A stretch of 64,000 bases of DNA. Origin: Isoetes taiwanensis (lineage: Eukaryota; Streptophyta; Lycopodiopsida; Isoetales; Isoetaceae). The stretch spans positions 8,466,036-8,530,035 of the forward strand of contig JAJEKV010000049.1 of NCBI GenBank assembly GCA_021234155.1. Direction: 5' to 3'. Below, piece by piece: positions 9,258 through 20,882 of the stretch. Position 1 is the stretch's first letter; every line of letters begins with the position of its first letter. Under the pieces are notes generated by a model, which ran no database searches, was not told the DNA's origin, and worked only from the letters and a program-made list of their open reading frames with translations. A program made the position numbers and the translations under genes.

Positions 9258-12254
9258 GGCATGGCAAGAAATGAGCCATTTTCGACAATTTGTCGACGAC
9301 CACCATTAGTGCATCATATCCACGGAGAGTTCGTGGAAGGCCCACAATAAAGTCCATGGTTATGACTTCCCACTTTGCGTTGGGCACATCCAGAGGTTGC
9401 AACTCTCCTGGAACTCTTAATTGCTCGGCCTTGGTTTGCTGACACACCTGACACTGCTTAATGTATCTAGCAATATCCTTCTTCATCGAAGGCCAAAAAT
9501 AACTAGAGCGGATCTTAAAGTAGGTCTTCATAAACCCTGCATGACCCGCTATAGGGCTGTTGTGTGTGTCATGGAGGATTAACTTACGCACTCCGGAAGT
9601 ATGAGGTACACACAACTTATCCTTGTGATACAACAAGTTGCCCTCTTTCTTATATAAACAGAAAGCTTCGCGTTCTTTATCTGTGCATGCCTCCTTATTC
9701 AGACTACTCCAAATTTCACAGAACTCAGGATCCGTAGCCAAGGTCTGTTGTATCTGTTTCCCAAACTCACTGGTGAGGGTAGAAATTGCATTACAATGGG
9801 TTCGCGTTACCAAGGGATGGCGTGACAATGCATCCGCAACCACATTGTGCTTGCCATGCTTATACATGATCTCAAAATCATATTCTTCGAGAAATTCCAT
9901 CCATCTCCTCTGACGGAGGTTGAGATTCGGTTGGGTGGATAAATAACGGAGACTTTGGTGATCCGTGTCCAACTGGAATCTTCTACCAAGGAGGTAGTGT
10001 CTCCATATTCGCAAGGCGCGAACAACAGCTAACAATTCCTGATCATGGGTAGGATATCGTTGTTCGGTCTCGTTCATCTTCTTTGAATCATAGGCAATAA
10101 CCCTTCCCTCCTGCATTAGGACTCCACCAGTGGCAATTCGACTGGCATCTGTGGCCTCTAGTTTATCCTTGTCAGGATCGGGCAATGTGAGAACGGGTGC
10201 TGACGTTAAGGCATCTTTAAGCTGCTGGAAACTTCCTTGAACCTTAGTCTTCCAGTGCTCCATCCAATCCTTCACCTTCTCATGCTTGGTAAGATTTGTA
10301 AGAGGTGCTGCAATCCTTGCAAAGTCCTTTACAAATTTTCGATAGTATCCTGCTAATCCCAAGAAACTTCGGACTTCGGAGACATTTCCTGGAATAGGCC
10401 ATTCCCTTACAGCCTCTATCTTTGCCGGATCTGTAGCAATTCCCTCTGCAGAAATGATATGGCCCAAATAATCAACCTTTGGAGTGGCAAACTTGCACTT
10501 AGAGAACTTGGCAAAAAGCTGATGACGTCTTAACTTTTGTAGAGCCAATTTAAGATGTTTCTCATGCTCCTCTAGAGTCTTACTGTAGATGAGAATGTCG
10601 TCAAAGAAAATGACAACAAAATCATCCAGGTATTGTCGGAAAACATCATTCATTAACCGCATAAACGTTGCGGGGGCATTAGTCAATCCGAAAGGCATAA
10701 CAGTAAACTCATAATGCCCATATCTAGTGCGAAAAGCAGATTTATGAATGTCATCCTCTTTAATCCTTATCTGATGATATCCGGAGCGAAGATCAATCTT
10801 TGAAAAATACTTGGCCCCTTGCAACTGATCCATTAGATCATCTGCCCTCGGCAAAGCATAGCTATTCTTGATGGTGTGCTTGTTAAGTTGCCGATAGTCA
10901 ATACACATTCTCAAGGAGCTGTCCTTTTTCTTTACAAAAAGAATAGGGGCGCCAAAGGGCGAAACGCTAGGTCGAATAAAACCTAGGTTTAGTAGCTCTT
11001 GAAGTTGCTTCTTAAGCTCTGCCAACTCTGGGGGACTCATACGGTACGGGGCCTTGCTGGTAGGCTTAGTACCTGGCTCTAGAGCTATCTCACATTCTAC
11101 CCCTCTAAAAGGAGGAAGCTTCTGGATCTCGTCTGGGAAAAGATCGCTAAATTCGTGGAGAATACTGGCAATCCCCCGTGGCAAGGTGTTAATTACTTGG
11201 TTTTGCTTAGCATCTGACTCAATGGAAGCAAGTCTGATAACACAGAGGAGCTTTTGCTTGCGTATAGCTTTATCTAACTGTCGGATGGACATAGACTGCA
11301 TGATAGGGTTGAATGGTTCACCTTTGATAGTTACGCGGGCTCCATTGGCTGCGTTGAAGGTAACTTCTCTCTTCTTGCAGTCTATGTTGGCTTTTGCAGA
11401 TGCCAAGAATTCCATTCCAACAATGAGGTCGTATTTGCCAATATCCATTAACTCGGCACCCATAGCAACTGGTGCGCCTGGCAACTGCATCTTAAGATTG
11501 ATGCGACGACCATGAGTATGTCTAACCTTACCACTGGCTAAAGTGACAGGCCTCGGCCATGACCTTAGGGTTTCCAGTTGTAGGACCTGGGCCATTCTAG
11601 GAGAAGCAAAATTATGGGTACTCCCCGTATCCATAAGAATTACGAAAGGCTTACTGTCTACTTGGCCTATGGTGGAAATGACAGCAGGCTGACTTTCAGC
11701 ATTGCCAGTTTCTATAGCTGCAAGGATATGAGACGCACCGTGAATGTACTCGGGAGCGTCCTCATCAGCAGGTAATGTTGACTCAATATCGTCCCAATCG
11801 AGGTCGGCCATGGCCAGCTGGGCAGTCTGGGTAACATATGGACAATTCTGCATGAAGTGTCCAGGCCTCATACACCTGTAGCATGCCTTATCTCGGCGAA
11901 GCTGTTCTCTGGCCTCTTTAGGAATGGACTGTAAGAGGTTTCGAACTTCCTTACCAGCATTGTTCTGCTTATCTGGCGTGCTAAAAGCGACTTTCTTCTC
12001 CTGGCGACCGTAAGAGTTCTGCTGAGAGGGCCCCGGACTTGGAGAGCGGGGTTTGTAAGGTGTGGACGGCCGTGGCTGCGAGTAAGGAGCAGGACGCAGA
12101 TACTGATTCCTTGGTGTGTCCTCCTCGAGGCTCAATGCTTTAGCCTCGGCCTCTGCAACTGATTTCGGGTCTATGGCCTTAACCATCCGTTTGATTGATG
12201 GTGCCAATCCCTCAATATAACCTTCCACTGCCCTTTTCTCATTCATACCAAGTA
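9221..12254 (-). pseudogene. gypsy gag C-terminus, protease, RT, RNase H and truncated integrase
   Basis: A near-continuous frame of about 1000 codons. From its first methionine there is a gag zinc knuckle [14 protein letters not shown] (residues 122-135), an aspartic protease motif [10 protein letters not shown] (about 204-213), RT with [22 protein letters not shown] and the catalytic [10 protein letters not shown], then RNase H with a [12 protein letters not shown] stretch and [12 protein letters not shown]. An integrase HHCC zinc finger follows ([13 protein letters not shown] to [11 protein letters not shown]), then the core start MDFIVGLP and [15 protein letters not shown]. The core stops at [12 protein letters not shown], where the frame runs into the LTR, so the second Asp and the Glu are gone. 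The frame joins the gag part at 19248-19990 once the MULE insert is removed. Confidence 0.9.
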
Positions 12255-12527
12255 CATACAGCCTGAGTGTAATTTTTTTTATGTTTTTTCAAAAGATGTT
12301 TTCATGTTTTTTTGTGAGTAATATTCGAATATGCTTTCAGGTGGAAGTGATAGTTTTGGTTATATTGTTGAAAAACAACTCGGATTGGTGCAACCTTTTG
12401 TATTTCTTATAACAACCCAATGTAACCTTTAATACCAATCTATTCAATACAACTATCACGTAGAAAGAATTTTACAATACTTCTCATTGTCATTTACTAA
12501 TACTGAATGCAACATTATCTGTAATTT

Positions 12528-14290
12528 TCAATCATCTCCCAAAAGCATTGCCAATGTAGCATCTGTTAACACTGCTTGAATCACCTCCTTGTTGTGTTTC
12601 GGATTATGACCCAACACCTTGTTGTAGACATAACACATGTGCTTGCATAGCAGGAATCTACCCTTCGTCTCATGTTTCAGAAATTCAGGACAATTGCATT
12701 TCGGGTTTGTGCTCACCTCAATCTTGTATGTGTTCGTATCCCTTCTAAGGTCATAAATCACATGCTTTCCCCGACTGATAGTATGTTTACTAATTACCTC
12801 TGCTTCCATGTCAAAACTACGCTCCAGGTTCACATCTTCATCATTGCTTAATCTAGCCCTTTTATTGACACGTCTTCCATTTCTAACTCTGATAGTGCTA
12901 CTGTCTGAAGGTACATTTGAAGAAGTTTCAGTGGAATACTGCCCACATGTGGAAGACAACCCTCTCACTTCAAAGCCACTACTCATTAACACTTGTAATT
13001 CATCATCCTTTATGTTGACTCCAATGGCGATCGCCAATCATACGGGTCTGTTAGGAACACAAACAATACTTAACTGATACCATGTGTCTTTGAACATTGG
13101 TTGAACAAAACCACATCATTTGTTCTTGCTCCCCATTTCGATGTTTTCTGATTCCATAGAATGATGGAGCAACAGTGGATTTGTTCCCCACGTTAATGCG
13201 TGTTTGGCATTTGCGACCAGTCTTGGATACTCTACCCATACATTTCACGTCACTGCCTGCAATTGTCCTCCGTAATGCCCAACTAGCCTGATGGATATCT
13301 ACTTCTATCACTCTAAGTTGTGGATGATCAAAGTCTATTGTCCTTCTCGCGAGTCGACCATTCGCTGACGTGACATAGTGCAGATATACCTTATGCGGTC
13401 GATGACTTCCTGCTTCAGAGTTACCAATCGTGGGTGTCTTCCTCAAAACGGTTCGGTTATTACCACCGCTTCCTGGATTGTATTCTGGCATTCCACTCCT
13501 GGAAACTTGTTCATTAACAGCACTGACTCCTTGCATAGGGCTTATTTTGGAGCCAACACTTCTTTCCAATCTTCCCAGCAGGTTTGAAACATTAGGTCCT
13601 GTTCCCAAATGTCTTCCCTCCAACCATGCCTTGTATCTAGAGCTTTGCAAGAGTGCTTCTGTCATGTCAAACACGCACGCATCATATAAACTCATTGTCT
13701 TTCGGTATCCTCTAGCTGCAAGCCAGCTTCCATGCCTAGATTCTGACAGGTTAGTGTGTGGGACGTGTATGGCACTGGCTATATCCATTCCTGCTAGCAT
13801 GTAATTTCCCCACCTGCTCACCCTCTGATGCCACCAGCTCAACCACGAAGCTAAGGATTTGATGTCCACATCGTCTGCTTTTCCAGGCCACCAATCTATA
13901 ATTCTGTGATAGATATCCTCTGCAATTTCAATGGTCTCTGCATTCCTCCATTTTCTACACAGGTCCAAATGTTCATAGCGAAAGGCCTCATATATGTATT
14001 TATTCGTATGACAGTAGTTAATCGCTCGAAATGAAATTGACAGAACGCTCTCCACCTACTATCTCCCGACCATTATCAGTACACATCTCGCGACCGCCGT
14101 CCAATTAGCTTGGGCTTCATCGCCATGAATTTTCTGAATTCAAATTTTCAAATCCTTTGCTTATCATGACCTTATTTAGTTTTTCCCAAAACAATCTCTG
14201 TGCAATGTAATCCTCTGTTTTCATGTCGCACAAGGCAATGGTTTGCAGGGATCGTATTCTACAAAAAATGATTTTGTCACTTCATGTCTA
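12528..14290 (-). pseudogene. MULE-like transposase relic with SWIM finger
   Basis: From high to low coordinates: LQTIALCDMKTEDYIAQ (about 14240), a GDEAQANWTAV block, a broken ERSxxF segment before the long frame 13051-14055, which holds a tryptophan-rich stretch and HTNLSESRHGSWLA. The last exon, 12528-13037, contains a SWIM zinc finger (CNCPEF ... CKHMCYVY). TN-SES-H followed by a C-terminal SWIM finger is the usual end of Mutator-like transposases. The enzyme would cut the TIRs and move the element. Stops (TGA, TAG near 14060-14100) and frameshifts interrupt it, and the N-terminal catalytic part is not recognisable upstream of 14290. Confidence 0.7.
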
Positions 14291-14463
14291 AAAGAAAGAC
14301 ACTGCAAAAAATGACCTTTGGGAAAACAACTTACCTAGGATCATAGACGTGACAACCCAATGTTGTCCAAGTGGGAATACGCTTGACATGATCGAAATGT
14401 ACCCAACTATGTTCCAGATCCCCTCCTGGACGCATCCTGTTCCAGATCCCCTCCTGGACGCAT

Positions 14464-15480
14464 CCTGTTCCAGAGTTGTTGATGCTGCTAAGGGGGCGGC
14501 GCCGTCCCCTTCAAGTATGTGATTGAACAAAGCTCCTCTTCACTTTGTTCAAGTTCCCTTCAAGTCTTTGTTGAAGCATTACACCATGTATTCAGTTTGC
14601 TATCTTTGATAGCTTATGAGCTTTTGCCATTGTTCTACAATGGCAAATAAGAACCTTTGCTCTGAACAATACTTGTAGTAGATGCTTTGTTGATCAGTAC
14701 TTCTAGTTCTTGCTTTGTAGAAGCTCCAAATTCAGCTTCGGAATGCTATAAAATTCATGTCTATAAAATGTCTTGCTGGCTCTGTTTGATGCTGGGAAGG
14801 GGGCGGCGCCGCCCCCATTCATGCTGCAAAAATTATGTTAAACACTGCCACATCTTATGAGCTTCTGCCATTACTCTATAATGGCAAAATAGAAGCTTTG
14901 CTCTCAGAAGCTTCGCTCAAATGGCTTGTTTTTTTTGCAAAGTTTAGGTTTATATATTTGTTCAATTCCCTAGAAGTATGCCTGTTGAACCTCTTCTGTA
15001 AATTATGATAATCCATCACTGTTGATGCTGCTAAGGGGGCGGAGCCGTCCCCTTCAATATGTGATTGAACAAAGCAGAGTTTCACCTTGTTCAAGTTCCC
15101 TTCAAGTTTTTGTTCAAGCATAACTTTGTATTCCATTTGCGATCTTTGATAGCTTATGATCTTTTGCCATTGTTCTACAATGGCAAATAAGAAGCTTTGC
15201 TCTGAACAATACTTCTAGTTGATCAACACTTCTAGTTCTTGCTTTGTAGAAGCTCCATAATCTGCTTTGGAAGGGGGTAAAATTTCTGTCTATAGCATTT
15301 CTTGCTGGCTCTGTTTGATCAAAATTTTTGATGAACACTACCACATCTTATCGGCTTTGCAAGGCTTAGAATTATATGTCATTTTTTTGCAATGCCACTG
15401 TTTTGGCTGGCTCTGTTTGATTTTTGGCTGACTCTGTTTGATGCTGGGAAGGGGGCGGCGCCGCCCCCTTCCCTGTTGCA
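14464..15480. repeat. Internal direct repeats with GC-rich palindromic core
   Basis: Two larger copies (from about 14464 and 15010) share the ACAAAGCAGAG/TTGTTCAAGTTCCCTT stretch, AATGGCAAATAAGAA and CTTGCTTTGTAGAAGCTCC. Within them a core GGGGGCGGCGCCG preceded by GATGCTG occurs four times, at 14481, 14788, 15024 (variant GGAGCCG) and 15439. GGCGCC is a palindrome. The block lies directly upstream of the plus-strand cargo gene, in sequence otherwise AT-rich, so it may be its promoter region or recombination debris. Confidence 0.75.
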
Positions 15481-15611
15481 AATTTTACTTTATGCTGCAA
15501 ATTTTAGCATATAATCAACTGATGCTTATAGTGTTAAAGTTTTTCATAATTTTATAGTGTCCCTGATATGTTTGCTATTGTGTCTTCGCAGTTACACTTA
15601 TGGTATGGTGG

Positions 15612-16719
15612 TAGAAACGAGAAGCAGTCATCCCGATTTGCAGCCTACTAGATTGGTAACTCCAAAAAGAAAACCTAGAGGGCGGAAATTGGCAATGACA
15701 ACTGATGTTAGTGGGGAAGTAGTTACTGTAGCAGAGTTGACTAACAATGAAGGTAATGTGTCGGAAAGAATAGCAAGTAGTGAAATGGAATTGGGTGGCA
15801 GTTCAGAAAATGTTCATGAAGAGAAGGCAGAAATTAGTGATGATGAAAAAGGAGAGGCAACCCCAAATAGTGTTAATAAGAAGAAGGGAAAGAAGTCAGA
15901 TTCGAATGAAGATGATCTAGGTGATCTTTCGGCTGAATTTACTGTTGAGGTTATATCGGAGACATTAGATGGTTTGGCATTAAAAAGGGGCACTGAGCCA
16001 CCATTGATACCATTATGTCGTATAAAAATAAATGAAGAAGTTCGCAAAGTTGGTTCCCGTGCACAAGTGTTGAGAGAAACTTTCGGGCAGGAGATGGATA
16101 TGTAAAATCGAAGGGAAATTTTATTTTGTCCATGGCAACAGCAAAGGGAGATGTAATTCCGGTTACCGATGAGGACATCGATGGTTGGGACCCTTACTGG
16201 CAAGAAGTAAATAAGGCATTTGAAGAGTCCCTATTGAACAATCCAGATTGGTCAGATCTACAAGGCATTATGTTTCTCTGTTGGGACGGAAATCATCGAA
16301 CAGAAGCTTGGATGAATGAAATCAAGGCCACATACAAAAACACATCAAGTCGAAGCATATTTACATTTAGTGCTGATTTTATTGTCATTGATGAGCCAAA
16401 TGAGACAACTTTGATTGCTTTAAATGAAACGAATAAACTTGTAAGTGATCTTTTTTTTTCATAAATTTATCATGTTGTTGCATGTTATTACAACTCACTT
16501 TCACCATTGCAAACTAGATTAAACGAGATTGGGGTTGTGCGAACAAGTCTTCAAGATACTCTTATGATAGTGCATAGGGTTGCTACTGCTAAACCCGATA
16601 AATACATGAAAGATCTATCTCCTGTAGAGTTGAAGGCACAAAGAACAAGGGAAATGATTGGTTCAAATGAGCCTTGGTACCCTCTCACACGGTTGGCCTA
16701 CACTAAGATTTTATACAAT
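15612..16719 (+). pseudogene. Cargo gene, N-terminal half: acidic/lysine region and ParB-like domain
   Basis: The first open stretch starts with MVVETRSSHPDLQPTR (ATG near 15606-15612), runs through an acidic and lysine-rich linker and reaches PPLIPLCRIKINEEVRKVGS, like the opening of ParB/Srx domains. A one-base shift near 16075 moves to the next frame, with DGYVKSKGNFILSM and, at about 16258-16310, GIMFLCWDGNHRTEAWMNEI. The (D)GNHR motif is the hallmark of ParB-like folds that bind nucleotide. A consensus donor GTAAGT at 16441 and a second one at 16720 (intron to about 16809, phase 0, ending AG) show a spliced gene. Homology is by motif only; the frame break means this copy is probably inactive. 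Confidence 0.55.
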
Positions 16720-16809
16720 GTAAGTTTGACATTAATTTGCGCTATTATCTTTCCAATGTAATGTTCAAATTCAATACTTATTTGTTTGTTTTAAATTGCA
16801 TGGATGAAG

Positions 16810-18741
16810 GCTTCAATGAATAAGGACATTGAAGATTACATTAAGTCTAACCATGAAAACATCTCCAATGTTGAGGTATTGAAGGCCAATGCAGAAAAAG
16901 AAGTACGCAGAAAATGGACGAAAAAAATGCAGAAGTACTTAGCCATTGTGAATCCTAGTTTGGGGAATGTCTGGTTACGCCATGTTACAACCAAGGATTT
17001 GGAATCCAAGGGAGTCAATGTGACCCTTGAGAAGCTTTTGTTCATGGTCAGGTCTAAAGTGCAGAACAATGTCAGAGACAATTGGATAAAGACTATGACC
17101 AAGACTTCTCGATTTGGTACTTACCAAAAAATCCCTACCAAAGGACAAGAGTTTCAGTACTTGGATCAAAAAAGAAACATGGTTAGAGCATCTCTTGTTT
17201 AGAACCTGTGAGTTGGTGAATGGGGCCATTGAGCAACATAATTTACAGTTGCTAATACCTCGTGATTGTGATGTTGAGACATGGTTCAGAACGTTCAAAG
17301 CTAAGAATCGGGTTCAAATGTTTAAACATTGGGAGAAACACATGTCTTCTTCAGGGCATGTTTAAAAGCATTTGAAATTCAAAGGACGGGCATCGCCAGA
17401 GCTTACAGGTGTATTTCAAATACTTGGTACATATTAAGTGCATGGAATCCTTGCATCCCCGATACATATTTGGGTGTCTCAAACAAACAAAGGATCAGAT
17501 TTATAGTCCAAAGGGAAATCTTGATCGAGTTGGTGGCATGCATAAATGGGAAAGGGAGAATTGTCCTTGGTGGTTGGACTTCCCCATTGGCTCTTATCCT
17601 GAAGAAGAGGAGGAGGATTATAATAAAATTAGAGGGGTCCAGAAAAGGAAGGTAGATGAAGTTGATGAACTTGGTGATGCTGATAGGAGAAAAAGAAGTA
17701 AGAAAGGAAAGCCAACAGTGTCCGATTTAAAAGTTGTTGAAGTTTCTGATAAAGAAGAAGAAGACACTTTGGAAGATTACCACACGCCACCCCGCATGCC
17801 AAAGGCCGGTATTGCACTAATTCCAAGAGAATCTAATAGTGAATTTCGTGTCATTGAGGCTGATGTTTGTAAGGTTTCACGAGCCATCTCCACAGGCGGA
17901 CATGAGGTTTTCACGTCTATGAGAAACTTGGGAAAAGAAGTTAAGAAAAAATCAGTGTATAGCAGGAATGGGAAAGTGAGAGATTGGGGTGCAAACATGG
18001 TTCTCATTGATCTACCCACCAATGAACCTACAAAAAAAGACATGAATGAAACACCCCACTGGAACAAACTTGATTCACATTTGATAGATGGATGCTTCAC
18101 TTTGGGTGAGCTTTGCTTGGACGATAGTGGATGGTTGGTGTGCATTGGCGACTCGAGTTCGAGAAAAGCAATTGACATAGCCGCTTAAAAAAAGAACCTT
18201 GAAATAGGAAGAACCTACATCATGATAGGAGATGCACCATTCGGGCCTTTCCACAAAGATAAGTATGGTACTATTTCTAGGATGGCCTTGAAAGTATGCC
18301 TATACAAACGAAGTTGGAACAAATCCATCATTCAAATCAGATGACGTGTTTAATAAACACGAGTTGAATCACAACTCTGAATTGTTGAGGCATTACTTAG
18401 GGTCAAGTGACAGATTCAAAACTGCTACTCATGAGTCCATGCGGCATAACTTGGAGAAGAGCACTCACTTCAATGAATTCTTGCTTCAGCTCTTATGTGA
18501 ACCTGGTGACTATGTTGTTGATCTTCTAACAGGCATAGGATCTATGGTTGAGGTATGTGCACTTAGAGGTCTGCATTGTTTTTTGCAATCGGATATTGAC
18601 GTTGACATTTGTGATGTGATCAAAACACATCGCATGTCCATGTTCAAGAAACCTTCAGCTGAAAGAAGTTCTACTGACCTCCTGGATTTGGATGAAGAAG
18701 CTGATATTGAAGTGGATGTGCTTGAAGAGCCAGCTGATTAG
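16810..18741 (+). pseudogene. Cargo gene, C-terminal half: beta-class DNA amino-methyltransferase-like
   Basis: Exon sequence from 16810 continues a lysine-rich helical region to about 17340. After frame changes, 17409-18188 holds an acidic linker and then WGANMVLIDLPTNEP, DSHLIDGCF and GWLVCIGDSS, the order of motif IV (normally D/S-P-P-Y) and the following strands. An in-frame TAA at 18186-18188 is followed by GDAPFGPFHKDKYG and, one frame on, FNEFLLQLL, then PGDYVVDLLTGIGSMVEVCA and IDVDICDVIKTHR, the PGD-x-V-x-D-x2-x-G-x-G motif I. Motif IV before motif I is the beta-class arrangement of N6-adenine/N4-cytosine methyltransferases. The catalytic motif is altered (DLPT) and at least two stops or shifts occur. 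Confidence 0.6.
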
Positions 18742-19211
18742 TTAGTGAGCCACAACTTCTACCTTTTGTCTTAATTATTCTCATGTCGATATCTTGATGT
18801 AGTGTGTTTGTCCCTGTGGTTGCGGTTTCCTGCCAAGATATATCTTTGAAGCAAAATGCATCTTTTATGTCTTTACTACCAAGTATTGAAAAGCAACAAA
18901 AAAGAAGACGGCGATGTCTTTACGTAGACGATGAGGCACTTGAGAATACATGACCTACATTATGTTTTCTCGAGTAATTTTGTTGACATTAAAGTATAAC
19001 AATCTTTCTACTTCAAGTCCTTATATCTACTTCAAGTCATATTTTCTTGTCATATCTACTTCAAGTCCTTATATGTATATCTGTTTTGATGTTTGTCTTT
19101 TATGCATACAAAGTATATTTTTGAAGTTGGTTCGTTTTTGAATCCCAATTACCAATTAAGTTTATCCAATGCATGCAAGGAATATTATAGAATATTCCAT
19201 AAAAACCCCAA
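18742..19211. other. 3' flank of the cargo gene inside the MULE
   Basis: AT-rich sequence with a locally repeated CTACTTCAAGTC(C/A)TATAT motif (about 19010-19075, three copies). No coding signal. The terminal inverted repeat begins at about 19212. Confidence 0.6.
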
Positions 19212-19247
19212 AAACATGATTTGAAAAAACCTAAAAAAAAATCCTCC

Positions 19248-19990
19248 CATACAGCCTCAAGTGCATAAACTCATCCGTGTAAGCCTGCACGGACATACTC
19301 TTCTGCTCCAACCTGTAGAAAGTCTGGATCTGTTGGCATTTGTGTGCACGGGGCACATAATGCGACTTGAAGGCCTTGGCAAACTTTCTGAAGTTGCATC
19401 TACTCCTGTCCAGATGTTTGGCTCTGGCATAGCCCTTCCACCAAATATGGGCAGCTCCGGTAAGGTTTGTGGTGGCAACCTTTCCTGTATCCTTTTTTGT
19501 CATGCCATAAGACCTTCCGAACTCCTTCATTTCATCCAACCAGGATTCGGCATTCAATCCGCCTCTAGATTTCCCATCAAACTGGGCCAATTTTCTATTC
19601 TTCCATATACTAGTTATAGCCGTATCAACCGTTTTGCGGTACTCCTTATCTCGGCGCCTTGTATGGTCACCAGATGATGCGGACGATTCAGTTGACACTG
19701 AAGTGGCAGATTTTGAAGAGGTGGCACTGTCTCTGGAGGAGCTCCGTCGGGCCTCTTTCGCGCAGGTAGAGGGCTGGTTTGTGGTGGGGACGGCTGCTGC
19801 GTAGGTGGGCTAGACGGCAACGGAGGTAATTCCGGTCCGTCCTCCTGTACCTGCTGGGGGGGGGTTGGCATGCAGCACATAGGTCTGTAACTCGCCTAGC
19901 TGTCTTTTCATCAACATCAATTCTTGTTCGGGTGTTAACCGACTGGCGTTCGAGGGTGTCTACCAAGCGGCGTTGCGTGCGCCGTCTATA
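19248..19990 (-). pseudogene. gypsy gag, N-terminal part
   Basis: Read from about 19960: LTPEQELMLMKRQLGELQTY, a proline-rich stretch broken at a C run near 19855-19863, then TVDTAITSIWKNRKLAQFDG, NAESWLDEMKEF, AAHIWWKGYA, KAFKSHYVPRA and SVQAYTDEFMHLRLY. The WLDEM, WW and F...FVP-like spacing is that of the Ty3 gag capsid domain. The frame continues in 9221-12254 after removal of the MULE insert. The poly-C frameshift and a stop near 19960 mean no complete Gag is made from this copy. Confidence 0.85.
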
Positions 19991-20246
19991 TTAAACATAA
20001 GACGATATAAGCAGAATTGCAGTAACATTAAGTCTCACAGAAATCCGTTTTTAGGTAATGTCGAGAAACAACATGAACACGGAAAACGACGAAAGATTTA
20101 AATTATAGGCGAAGTAACGGTTACATCGAAAGCTTCACACTGACAGTAGTTATAAACTTATAGTTATATAATACATACATGGACCTGATACAGGCCATTT
20201 CCTTAGTCATACTGAAGCATAAGAACACAAAACTGGAAGATCTGGC

Positions 20247-20712
20247 TTAGGGGTTGGCAAAGGGATACATGACGGAATAGCGCACACTCTCACGCACGGC
20301 TCTGACGAGCTTGTAACGGGCCCAAGCCTGGATGATAACGGGTTGATAATCCCAAGTGGGGCTAATGATGAGAAGGTTGAAAAGCCTCTGTAGTGCGTAG
20401 AAGATTTGCCAGAGGTGGTCATTGGCATCTTCGAAAGCTTCATGTCTGGACATATTCCAGTAATCCCATGTGCGGCAGAGGGTCCACTTCAGATCATCAA
20501 AGGCCCGTTCCCGGAGGATGGTAACTATCTCCATGCCCTTGTCTGGATCATAAGGTTCTTCTGGTTCTGCAGGTTCCTCCATCTCATTGTCACTTTCTCG
20601 TTCTGGATACTCGCCGTATCTTTGGCCGTAATCTTGTTCAGGAGGTCCCTGGTCATCCCTCAATATCTGTTCTGTAATCCTCTCTTCGTACTCCTCTAGT
20701 GTTTCTTCTGCA
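20247..20712 (-). pseudogene. gypsy accessory ORF C (short, acidic)
   Basis: An open frame of about 155 codons from ETLEEYEERITEQIL to YPFANP. It is preceded (in its own direction) by TTTTGCAG at about 20710-20717, which looks like a splice acceptor, so it may be an exon rather than an ORF with its own start. The N-terminal third is acidic (many E, D and P), the rest helical with several tryptophans (WTLCRTWDYW, WDYQPVIIQAWARYK). I do not recognise the family. It lies between ORF B and gag, where Ty3 elements normally carry no gene. Confidence 0.5.
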
Positions 20713-20882
20713 AAACGGCGGAATGAGTATATAGTACCAACTATATATCATGGAAGAGAATTATTCAAATTTATATTGGCATTATGTATTGAATTGATAC
20801 AATAAACAGTAATCACATCACGAGTGATAACCATGGTTTAAAACAACAGTGATTTCAAATGCAAAATACATAACACAATAAT

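Larger units (their letters stand above)
12265..19247. mobile_element. MULE-like DNA transposon carrying a methyltransferase gene
   Basis: It is flanked by the target duplication CATACAGCCT (12255-12264 and 19248-19257; 9 or 10 bp, the extra C may be chance). The ends form imperfect terminal inverted repeats of about 30 bp: left GAGTGTAATTTTTTTTATG, right end (reverse complement) GGAGGATTTTTTTTTAGG, both followed by a shared TTTTTTCAAA. Removing the insert and one duplication restores the gypsy gag frame ([11 protein letters not shown]). The minus strand carries a transposase relic with a SWIM zinc finger, the plus strand a spliced cargo gene. TSD length, TIR and SWIM finger fit the Mutator-like superfamily; the assignment is inference from these three features. 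Confidence 0.8.
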
